Shown in pieces: positions 7,257-14,772 of a stretch of 14,772 bases of DNA. The DNA comes from an uncultured Methylobacteriaceae bacterium (GTDB taxonomy: Bacteria; Pseudomonadota; Alphaproteobacteria; Rhizobiales; Beijerinckiaceae): the NCBI GenBank assembly GCA_937872715.1, contig CALMTJ010000351.1:1-14772 (forward strand). The letters are read 5' to 3'. Numbering within the stretch: position 1 is the stretch's first letter; the number at the start of each line of letters is the position of its first letter. A program made the translations under genes and the position numbers. The notes under the pieces are model-generated. The model did no database searches and was not told where the DNA came from. It worked only from the letters and a program-made list of their open reading frames with translations.

Positions 7257-7318
7257 ACCAGACGCTTGCGCCGCCTGCGGTCGGCGCGCATACGGCCACG
7301 TTCTGCCGGAGCCTTCCG

Positions 7319-8005
7319 ATGATCGCGTTCCACTTCAACCTGTCGCCGAACCCGATGAAGGTCGCGCTCGCCCTGGAGGAGATGGACCTCCCCTACGAGG
7401 CCGTCCCGGTCGACACCCGCAAGGGCGACCAGTTCGCGACGGACTACCTCCGGCTGAACCCGAACGGGAAGGTGCCGGCCATCGTGGACGACGGCGTCAC
7501 CGTCTTCGATTCGAACGCCATCCTGCTCCATCTCGGCGAGAAGACCGGGCGGTTCCTGGGCTATCCCGGGACGGCCGGCAGGGCCGAGCTCCTGTCCTGG
7601 CTTATGTTCGTGGCGAGCGGCGTCGGGCCGTTCTCCGGCCAGGCCGTGCATTTCAAGCATTTCACGCCCGAGCCCGTGCCCTATGCCCAGACCCGCTACG
7701 GTTTCGAGGCGGGACGCCATTACGGAATCCTGGACGAGCGCCTCGCCGAACGCCGCTTCGTGCTCGGCGAGGATTACTCGATCGTCGACATGGCCGTATG
7801 GGGCTGGGCCAGGATGGTGCCGTTCATCCTGGGCGACGGCGCCTGGGACCGCTTCCCGAACCTGAAGCGCCAGTTCGACGAGATCTCCGCCCGTCCGGCC
7901 GCCGCCCGCGTCGAATCCTTCCGGCAGAGCCATGCCGGCGCCTTCAAGCCGCAGATGGACGACGAGGCCCGGGCCGTGATGTTCAGGCACCTGCAAGCCG
8001 CCTGA
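7319..8005 (+). CDS. Glutathione S-transferase, Nu-class/YfcG-like
   Basis: This 228-residue cytosolic GST has an N-terminal thioredoxin-like domain (about 1-82) with NPNGKVPAI (47-55, cis-proline loop) and the glutathione-binding turn FDSNAILLHL (63-72), followed by an all-helical C-terminal domain. The segments GVGPFSGQAVHFKHF, VPYAQTRYGFE and LGEDYSIVDMAVWGW closely match the E. coli YfcG/YghU group. Members of that group bind two glutathiones and act as disulfide-bond reductases or organic peroxide reducers, which is the likely role here. N11 occupies the N-terminal position used for glutathione activation in that class, where a catalytic Ser or Tyr is lacking. ATG 7319 follows CGGAG by about 8 nt, which fixes the start; the upstream in-frame extension overlaps eda in another frame and is not protein-like. 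It lies 62 bp after eda and converges with the FKBP gene. Confidence 0.9.
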   Translation: MIAFHFNLSPNPMKVALALEEMDLPYEAVPVDTRKGDQFATDYLRLNPNGKVPAIVDDGVTVFDSNAILLHLGEKTGRFLGYPGTAGRAELLSWLMFVASGVGPFSGQAVHFKHFTPEPVPYAQTRYGFEAGRHYGILDERLAERRFVLGEDYSIVDMAVWGWARMVPFILGDGAWDRFPNLKRQFDEISARPAAARVESFRQSHAGAFKPQMDDEARAVMFRHLQAA

Positions 8006-8046
8006 GCGCCACTCCCGGATGGGTGGAGGGTGACCGGCGGTGTTCC

Positions 8047-8463
8047 TCAGCGGGCGCCGAGAAGCTCCACGTCGAAGATCAGGGTGGCATTGGCCGGGAT
8101 GACGCCGCCTGCGCCGCGCGCGCCATAGCCGAGCTCCGGCGGGATGATCAGGGTGCGGCGGCCGCCGATCTTCATGGTGGCGACCCCCTCGTCCCAGCCC
8201 TTGATGACCCGGCCCTGGCCGAGCGGGAACGAGAAGGGCTGGCCGCGGTCGCGGGACGAATCGAACTTCTTGCCCTGCTTCCCGCCCTCGTCCAGCCATC
8301 CCGTGTAATGGACGCTGACCGATTGCCCGTCCTTGGGCGAGGCACCGGTACCCGCGACCTCGTCCCGATACTTCAGGCCGGAGGCCGTGGTGACGGTGTC
8401 GGCGGCGGACGCGGAAGCGGACATGGCCAGAAGGGCTCCGAGGGAGAGGACGAGGCGGCGCAT
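8047..8463 (-). CDS. Periplasmic FKBP-type peptidyl-prolyl isomerase
   Basis: This 138-residue protein is a single FKBP domain behind a signal peptide. It should catalyse prolyl cis-trans isomerisation, assisting protein folding in the periplasm. Residues 1-20 (MRRLVLSLGALLAMSASASA) form a classic signal peptide with an AxA cleavage site before ADTV. The FKBP domain keeps the pocket residues: VHYTGWL, KKFDSS, PFSFPLG, VIKGWDEG, ELGYGARG and the final LIFDVELL. ATG 8463 is chosen because GGAG stands 6 nt upstream and the signal peptide begins cleanly there; an in-frame start further upstream would spoil it. It lies 87 bp downstream of bolA on the same strand and may be the last gene of the purL transcript or have its own promoter. 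Its end converges with the GST gene 41 bp away, with no clear terminator between. Confidence 0.9.
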   Translation of the reverse strand: MRRLVLSLGALLAMSASASAADTVTTASGLKYRDEVAGTGASPKDGQSVSVHYTGWLDEGGKQGKKFDSSRDRGQPFSFPLGQGRVIKGWDEGVATMKIGGRRTLIIPPELGYGARGAGGVIPANATLIFDVELLGAR

Positions 8464-8550
8464 CGAAGCTCCGGGGATGTGGACAGGCGCGGCGAGTAGC
8501 ACGGCTTCGGCCGACCGCGAAACGCCGCCGTCCGCCCGGAGCCGGCGCCG

Positions 8551-8787
8551 CTACTCCGCGGCCGCCACGGTGGTGAGCGCCAGCGCGTGGAGCACGCCGC
8601 CCATCCGGCCGCCGAGCGCGCCGTAGACCATCTGGTGCTGCTGCACGCGGCTCTTCCCCCGGAAGGCCGCGGAGGTGACGGTGGCGGCGTAATGGTCGCC
8701 GTCGCCCGCCAGGTCCTTGATGGCGACGGTCGCGTCCGGGAGCGCGTCCCGAATCATGCGCTCGATCTCGCCCGCATCCATGGCCAT
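8551..8787 (-). CDS. bolA: BolA-family protein
   Basis: This 78-residue protein is a compact BolA/IbaG-type member. BolA proteins partner monothiol glutaredoxins in [2Fe-2S] cluster handling, and some act as stress-related regulators. The conserved C-terminal block is clear: GKSRVQQHQMVYGAL, then LGGRMGGVLHALALTT, with the invariant histidines (QHQ and LHA) that contact the cluster. The N-terminal helix DAGEIERMIRDALPDA and the strand DGDHYAATV also fit. The start at 8787 follows GGAGCTGACCC, whose GGAG lies within the end of purL; M3 at 8781 is a possible alternative. Only 3 bp separate it from the purL stop, so the two are almost certainly cotranscribed. In many alphaproteobacteria the next gene is the glutaredoxin grxD; here an FKBP gene follows instead. 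Confidence 0.92.
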   Translation of the reverse strand: MAMDAGEIERMIRDALPDATVAIKDLAGDGDHYAATVTSAAFRGKSRVQQHQMVYGALGGRMGGVLHALALTTVAAAE

Positions 8788-8790
8788 GGG

Positions 8791-11040
<2,250 letters not shown>

Positions 11041-11066
11041 GACGAACCGTTGAGACCTCCGGTCGC

Positions 11067-11095
11067 GCTCTAGCGGCTGGGGCGGAGGCTGGCAA
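11067..11095 (-). promoter_or_regulatory. Candidate purL promoter
   Basis: On the minus strand TTGCCA (11090-11095) matches the -35 consensus in five of six positions. Seventeen bases downstream lies TAGAGC (11067-11072), a weak -10 match. Transcription would begin near 11060, about 20 nt before the purL ATG, which leaves the GGAGG at 11056-11060 at the very start of the message. Spacing and location fit, but the -10 is poor. No purine-box operator was recognised. Confidence 0.3.
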
Positions 11096-11176
11096 ACGCC
11101 ATCCGGCCCATGCCGGAGGCGCGGCTCCGGGAAGGCCTGTCCGGGGGGCGGTGTCCCGCTTTGGCACGAAAACCCC

Positions 11177-11192
11177 TGGCACGCCGGTCGCT
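11177..11192 (+). promoter_or_regulatory. Sigma-54-like promoter upstream of the TadG-like gene
   Basis: TGGCACG at 11177-11183, followed after 4 nt by TCGCT at 11188-11192, matches the sigma-54 pattern TGGCACG-N4-TTGCT with one mismatch and keeps the essential GG (-24) and GC (-12). The predicted transcript would start near 11203, leaving about 21 nt that include the GGAGG ribosome binding site of the gene starting at 11224. A second TGGCACG at 11162-11168 lies 15 bp upstream but lacks a -12 element. Chance occurrence is possible in such GC-rich DNA. Confidence 0.4.
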
Positions 11193-11223
11193 CGATCACC
11201 GTCACGGGTGGTTGGAGGCGGCT

Positions 11224-12564
11224 ATGCGGGTTCTTCGGCGTTTCAAGGCGGATCAGTCGGGCTCGACGGCGATGATGTTCGGTCTCGCCCTCCTGCCGCT
11301 GCTCGGCGCGGTCGGCGGCGCCCTCGATTACAGCCGGGCGGCCGCCATGTCGTCGCAGATGCAGCGGGCGGTGGACGGCGCGGCGCTCGCCATCGTGCGC
11401 GAGCCCTCCCGCGCGACGCCGGGGGACATCCAGGCCCAGGGCTCCCGCTACGTGGAGGGCGGGCTGAAGGCCGACGGCTCCTTCCGGCTCGGCGACGTCG
11501 TCGCGACCCGGGTCGGCGCGACCGTCACCGTCACCGCCTCCGGGACGGTGAAGAGCGTCGTGATGCAGCTCTTCGGCCGCCCCGTCATGCCGGTCGCGGC
11601 GACTGCCACGGCGACCTGGGGCACGGGCGGGGCCAGGGGCGCCGGCCGGATCGAGCTGGCGCTCGTTCTCGACAACACGGGCTCCATGGCGGACACGATC
11701 GGCGGCCGCCGCAAGATGGACGAGCTCCAATCCGCCGCGAAGAACCTCCTGCGAGACCTGCGCACGCTGGCGGACGGCGAGGACAAGGTGCGGGTGGCCG
11801 TCGTGCCGTTCGACACGGAGGTGCGGCTCGATGCCGGGACGTACCGGAACAAGCCCTGGTTCCGCTGGGCGGATCATGGCGACCGGGCGGCCTGGACCGG
11901 CTACGTCTTCGACCGCCACGGCCGCTTCGCCACCTCGGACGCGGCCCCGGCGGGCGGCGACAGCCTCTACCCGGCCCCGCGCGACACGGAATACCGCACG
12001 AACGCCGCCATGGGGCGGATCTCCCGGGCGGATCTCGCCCCGATGCGGGGGCTGGCCTCCATGGCGGATTACTCCGCCTACAGCGCGACCGTCGCGACGG
12101 TCGAGGCCATGAAGCCCCGCGGCTACACGGACATTGCGCTGGGCGTCACCTGGGGCATGGCCACGCTCTCGGCCTCCGAACCTTTCACGGAGGCGGCGCC
12201 CGCCGGCACGTCCGGGGTGAAGAAGTTCATGGTGGTCCTCCCGGACGGGAACAACACCGCGAACCACGTGGACGGCGTGCTCTACAATGCCGAGTGCCGG
12301 GACTGCATGACGGATGCGGCCCGCCGGGTGGCCGACGAGACCATCACGTCCCGCATCGACGGCTCGACGGCCGCTTCCTGCTCGGCCGCGAAGGATGCGG
12401 GCGTGGAGGTCTTCACGGTCAAGCTCCTGGAGGGGAACGACGCGCTGCTCGGCGCCTGCGCGTCCGACGCCGGCCATTTCTTCAACGTGCAGCGCGCCGG
12501 CGAGCTGACGAAGGCCTTCGAGTCCATCCTGAACGCGATCTCGTCCACCCGCCTCACGGCGTGA
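11224..12564 (+). CDS. TadG-like Flp pilus protein with von Willebrand A domain
   Basis: This 446-residue protein belongs to the TadE/TadG-like group common in alphaproteobacteria, linked to Flp (tight adherence) pilus assembly and acting at the cell envelope. After a basic N-terminus (MRVLRRFKADQSGSTA), a single hydrophobic segment at about 16-34 leads into DYSRAAAMSSQMQRAVDGAALA, the usual TadG_N pattern. A von Willebrand A domain follows: LALVLDNTGSM with the metal-site motif DxTGS (D150-S154), and KFMVVLPDGNN (about 335-344) where families often have TDG. Six or so cysteines in the C-terminal third (ECRDC, SCSAAK, GACAS) could form disulfides. GGAGG 5 nt before ATG 11224 fixes the start; the longer upstream reading is GC-driven. 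It is divergent from purL, and no other tad genes are in the window. A sigma-54-like site lies upstream. Confidence 0.85.
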   Translation: MRVLRRFKADQSGSTAMMFGLALLPLLGAVGGALDYSRAAAMSSQMQRAVDGAALAIVREPSRATPGDIQAQGSRYVEGGLKADGSFRLGDVVATRVGATVTVTASGTVKSVVMQLFGRPVMPVAATATATWGTGGARGAGRIELALVLDNTGSMADTIGGRRKMDELQSAAKNLLRDLRTLADGEDKVRVAVVPFDTEVRLDAGTYRNKPWFRWADHGDRAAWTGYVFDRHGRFATSDAAPAGGDSLYPAPRDTEYRTNAAMGRISRADLAPMRGLASMADYSAYSATVATVEAMKPRGYTDIALGVTWGMATLSASEPFTEAAPAGTSGVKKFMVVLPDGNNTANHVDGVLYNAECRDCMTDAARRVADETITSRIDGSTAASCSAAKDAGVEVFTVKLLEGNDALLGACASDAGHFFNVQRAGELTKAFESILNAISSTRLTA

Positions 12565-12610
12565 GCCGGCGGCATCTTGTGCCCGGGCCGGCCGAGGCCA
12601 CATCTGCGTC

Positions 12611-12627
12611 GGGCGCGCCGGGCGCCC
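12611..12627 (+). other. GC hairpin between the TadG-like and DUF4112 genes
   Basis: GGGCGC (12611-12616) and GCGCCC (12622-12627) can pair around a 5-nt loop, followed by only TT and then cggg. It lies in the 77-bp gap between the two genes. It lacks a T-run, so it is a weak candidate for an intrinsic terminator, and it may simply reflect the high GC content. Confidence 0.2.
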
Positions 12628-12641
12628 TTCGGGATGCGGCC

Positions 12642-13070
12642 ATGTCGAGGTCACACCACGCGCTGTTCGAGGCCGTCGGCGCCCTGGCGCCGAGCCGCGA
12701 GGACACCCTGGCGCGGCTCGACGCGCTGGCGACGCTGCTCGACAGCGCGATCGTCATTCCCGGGACGCGTTTCAGGTTCGGCCTCGACGCCGTCATCGGG
12801 CTCGTGCCGGTCGTGGGCGACGTCGTCTCCGCGCTGATCTCGAGCTACATCATCTGGGAAGGCAAGCGCCTCGGCCTGCCGCGCTGGAAGATCGCCCGGA
12901 TGACCGCCAACGTCGCTTTCGACACGGCGATCGGAATCGTGCCGTTCCTCGGCGACCTCGCGGACGCCGCCTTCAAGTCGAACCGCCGCAACGTCCGGAT
13001 CATCCGGGAGCACCTGGAGAAGGAGGCCGGACGCGGCGTGATCGCGGCCGAGTACCGGGTGGTCCGATGA
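12642..13070 (+). CDS. DUF4112 domain protein
   Basis: This 142-residue protein matches the DUF4112 family, whose function is unknown. The signature is a repeated hydrophobic motif: GLDAVIGLVPVVGD at about 47-60 and FDTAIGIVPFLGDLADAAFK at about 93-112, the latter followed by SNRRNVRIIREHLEK. The two GxxPxxGD units are separated by VVSALISSYIIWEGKRLGLP, which is likely membrane-embedded, so a small membrane-associated protein with an internal duplication is plausible. The start at ATG 12642 (MSRSHHALFE) is preferred because family members begin near the helix before LDALATLLD; no strong ribosome binding site is visible. It follows the TadG-like gene by 77 bp, and its stop overlaps the next start by ATGA. 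Confidence 0.85.
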   Translation: MSRSHHALFEAVGALAPSREDTLARLDALATLLDSAIVIPGTRFRFGLDAVIGLVPVVGDVVSALISSYIIWEGKRLGLPRWKIARMTANVAFDTAIGIVPFLGDLADAAFKSNRRNVRIIREHLEKEAGRGVIAAEYRVVR

Positions 13071-13477
13071 GCCGGCTGCTCTGGGTCGCGGGCTGGGTCG
13101 GGGTCGCGGTCTGGTCGCTCCTCGCCTTCGCGGCCTACGGGCTGGTGGACGTCGTGGGGCAGGCCGCGATGCGCAACGCCGACATCTTCTCGGCCGACCC
13201 CGAGACGGTGGAATGGATCTTCGGGACCTTCAGCTGGGCGCGCGGACTGTCCGTGTCGATCATCCTGGTCGTGTGGGGGGTCGTGTCGCTGGCGATCCTG
13301 GCCGTGCCGTGGCTCTTCGACCGGCTGGCGTCCGGCACCCAGGCCGCTCCTCGGCGGGACCCACGCCGGGACGGGGTGATCGACCTCGCGCCCGGCGATT
13401 ACGGCGTGCGCCCGTCCGCACCCGCCGATCGGTACGGGGGACCGTCGGCCGTGCCCCGGATCCCGCCGCCCCGGTAG
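13067..13477 (+). CDS. Hypothetical two-TM membrane protein
   Basis: I do not recognise a named family for this 136-residue protein. It has two clear hydrophobic segments: WVAGWVGVAVWSLLAFAAYG (about 6-25) and SVSIILVVWGVVSLAILAV (about 61-79). Between them lies a short polar stretch containing DIFSADPETVEWIFGTF. After the second segment comes a Pro/Arg-rich, probably cytoplasmic tail with DGVIDLAPGDYG and a PPPR end. Its ATG overlaps the DUF4112 stop by 4 bp, so the two are likely translationally coupled and may work as a pair at the membrane. The trmL start follows after only 4 bp, suggesting a three-gene transcript. Confidence 0.75.
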   Translation: MSRLLWVAGWVGVAVWSLLAFAAYGLVDVVGQAAMRNADIFSADPETVEWIFGTFSWARGLSVSIILVVWGVVSLAILAVPWLFDRLASGTQAAPRRDPRRDGVIDLAPGDYGVRPSAPADRYGGPSAVPRIPPPR

Positions 13478-13481
13478 GGCT

Positions 13482-13934
13482 GTGGTCCGGCTCGCCCTCT
13501 TCCAGCCGGACATCCCGCAGAACGCCGGCACGATGATGCGGCTCGCGGCCTGCCTCGGCATCCCGGTGGATCTGATCGAGCCGGCCGGATTCGACGCCTC
13601 CGACCGGAACCTGCGGCGCGCCGGCCTCGACTACCTCGGGGCGCTGGACCTCTCCCGCCACGCCTCCTTCGAGGCGTTCGACGATCGGCGGCGCTCGGCC
13701 GGGCTCCGGCTCGTGCTCGCCACGACGGCGGCGAGCGTGCCGTATACGGCGTTCGGCTTCACGGCCGGCGACGTCATCATGGTGGGCCGCGAATCGGCCG
13801 GCGCCCCTCCCCGCGTCCACGCGGCGGCCGATGCCCGCGTGGTCGTCCCGATCCGGCCCGGCCTCCGGTCGCTCAACGTCGCGGTCGCGGCCGCGATGAT
13901 CCTCGGCGAGGCTCTCCGGCAGACGGGCGGTTGA
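13482..13934 (+). CDS. trmL: tRNA (cytidine/uridine-34-2'-O)-methyltransferase TrmL
   Basis: This 150-residue SPOUT-class enzyme has the length and motifs of TrmL, which methylates the ribose of the wobble base in certain leucine tRNAs using S-adenosylmethionine. It acts as a knotted dimer in the cytosol. Motifs seen are FQPDIPQNAGTMMRLAACLG (8-27, RNA-side motif 1), then IMVGRESAGAPPRVH (about 99-113, glycine loop of the knot), and VVPIRPGLRSLNVAVAAAM (about 121-139, the second knot motif with the conserved RSLN). The start is GTG 13482; the closest purine run (GTAGGG) is very near it, so the ribosome binding site is not textbook, but the protein begins exactly where relatives do. It converges tail-to-tail with the CheR gene with 4 bp between stops. 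Confidence 0.92.
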   Translation: MVRLALFQPDIPQNAGTMMRLAACLGIPVDLIEPAGFDASDRNLRRAGLDYLGALDLSRHASFEAFDDRRRSAGLRLVLATTAASVPYTAFGFTAGDVIMVGRESAGAPPRVHAAADARVVVPIRPGLRSLNVAVAAAMILGEALRQTGG

Positions 13935-13938
13935 GCAA

Positions 13939-14772
13939 TCAGCCGGCCCTCGGCCAGCGCCGGGCGAGCGGCCCGTCGGCCCGGACGAAGACGCCGTGGA
14001 AGCTCCCGTCTGGCAGAAGGTCGGCGCTGAGCCCGAGCGCGCTCTCCGAACCGCCGAGGCACAGCGCGCCGTCGGGGGCGAGCGTGCCGGCGAGGCGCCG
14101 GAGCACGTCCGCCTTCGCCTCGCGGCCGAAATAGATCAGGACGTTGCGGCAGAGAACGAGATCGAACGTCCCGAGCGGCCGGTAATCCTCCAGGAGGTTG
14201 AACGTCCGGAAGGTCACCGCGGTCCGGAGCTCCGGACGGATCCTCCAGCCGTCCGCCTCCTGCTCGACATGGGCGAGGAGGCGCCGGACGGGCAGGCCGC
14301 GCTGCACCTCCGACTGGCTGTAGAGCCCGGCCGCCGCCCGGGCCATCGCGGCCGTCGAGACGTCCGTCGCCAGGATCTCCACCGACCAGCCCTCCAGCCG
14401 CGGCGCCATCTCGGCCAGCAGCATGGCGACCGAGTACGGCTCCTGCCCGGTGGAGCAGGCGGCCGACCAGATCCGCAGCCGGCGCGTCGCCGCGCGGGCT
14501 GCCATGAGGCTCGGCAGGACCCTCGTCCGGAGATCGGCGAAGAACGGCGCGTCGCGGAAGAAGAACGTCTCGTTCGTCATCATCGCGTCGACGACGGCGG
14601 TCTCCAGGCCGGGTTCGGAGCCCGACAGCGCGCGCCCGACGATGTCGTCCAAGGAGGCCGGCATCTCCCCCCCGATCAGGCCGGCGAGCCGGCTCTCGGC
14701 CAGGTAGCGCTTCTCGGGTCCGAGACGAAGGCCGGTGCGGCGCTCCAGGAAGGCGCAGAGACGGAGGAAGGC
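13939..14772 (-). CDS. cheR: CheR-type chemotaxis protein methyltransferase (5' end outside window)
   Basis: CheR methylates glutamates on chemoreceptors using S-adenosylmethionine, setting adaptation against CheB. The visible 277 residues run off the right edge without a start. The first 36 codons before the internal ATG 14664 read as the CheR N-terminal helical domain: LCAFLERRTGLRLGPEKRYL and AESRLAGLIGGEM. That internal ATG is therefore not the true start. The catalytic domain follows: MTNETFFFRDAPFF, RIWSAACSTGQEPYSVAMLL (SAM motif I with the GQEPYS signature), LEGWSVEILATDVST, then TFDLVLCRNVLIYFGRE, and a C-terminal GGSESALGLSADL. No other che genes are visible, so the receptor system cannot be named; a CheR tied to a non-flagellar pathway is possible. 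Only a few upstream codons appear to be missing. Confidence 0.93.
   Translation of the reverse strand, partial: AFLRLCAFLERRTGLRLGPEKRYLAESRLAGLIGGEMPASLDDIVGRALSGSEPGLETAVVDAMMTNETFFFRDAPFFADLRTRVLPSLMAARAATRRLRIWSAACSTGQEPYSVAMLLAEMAPRLEGWSVEILATDVSTAAMARAAAGLYSQSEVQRGLPVRRLLAHVEQEADGWRIRPELRTAVTFRTFNLLEDYRPLGTFDLVLCRNVLIYFGREAKADVLRRLAGTLAPDGALCLGGSESALGLSADLLPDGSFHGVFVRADGPLARRWPRAG

Noticed and set aside
6599..7318. In-frame upstream extension of the GST gene
   Set aside because: It overlaps the well-supported eda gene in another frame, and ATG 7319 has a ribosome binding site and matches family starts.
11162..11176. First TGGCACG as a separate sigma-54 promoter
   Set aside because: The -12 position reads CCCC, without the required GC; only the second copy at 11177 has it.
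11041..12654. N-terminal extension of the purL frame to 12654
   Set aside because: The extra sequence is antisense to the TadG-like gene and low in complexity; PurL relatives start at the ATG at 11040.

Overview
The window is very GC-rich DNA, densely packed with genes, and reads as the chromosome of an alphaproteobacterium, probably of the order Hyphomicrobiales (Rhizobiales). Four things point that way: a small-type purL followed directly by bolA, a TadG-like Flp-pilus protein with a von Willebrand A domain, a DUF4112 protein, and a paired-arm intergenic palindrome of the kind I recall from that order. A genus cannot be fixed from the sequence alone (a Methylobacteriaceae-like lineage is a guess). 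Most of the window is chromosomal housekeeping and envelope functions. The two accessory-looking patches are the left edge (1-730) and a small toxin-antitoxin pair (6014-6554).

Layout. 1-179: non-coding with short inverted repeats. 180-724 (-): an orphan membrane protein gene broken by a frameshift. 880-5949 (+): a self-contained efflux operon, with a TetR regulator behind a promoter overlapped by a perfect 8-bp inverted-repeat operator, a periplasmic adaptor that overlaps the regulator by ATGA, a palindromic repeat of about 97 bp, and an RND permease. No outer-membrane channel gene is present. 6014-6554 (+): a MazE-like antitoxin and a MazF/PemK toxin whose last helix has been moved out of frame. 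6606-8005 (+): KDPG aldolase (Entner-Doudoroff pathway) and a Nu-class-like glutathione S-transferase. 8047-11040 (-): purL, bolA and a periplasmic FKBP prolyl isomerase, listed in transcription order. 11224-13934 (+): a TadG-like protein preceded by a sigma-54-like site, a DUF4112 protein, a two-TM membrane protein and the tRNA methyltransferase TrmL. 13939-14772 (-): a CheR-type chemotaxis methyltransferase, whose 5' end lies beyond the window.

How the genes work together. TetR probably represses itself and the adaptor/permease pair, and inducer binding would switch on the pump. The pump would need a TolC-like channel encoded elsewhere. purL and bolA are almost contiguous and probably translationally linked. 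The DUF4112 gene and the following membrane-protein gene overlap by ATGA and are likely made together. I found no wholly new system. The best leads are the two single-base frameshifts (orphan membrane protein, MazF toxin), the operator/promoter overlap and the palindrome inside the efflux operon.
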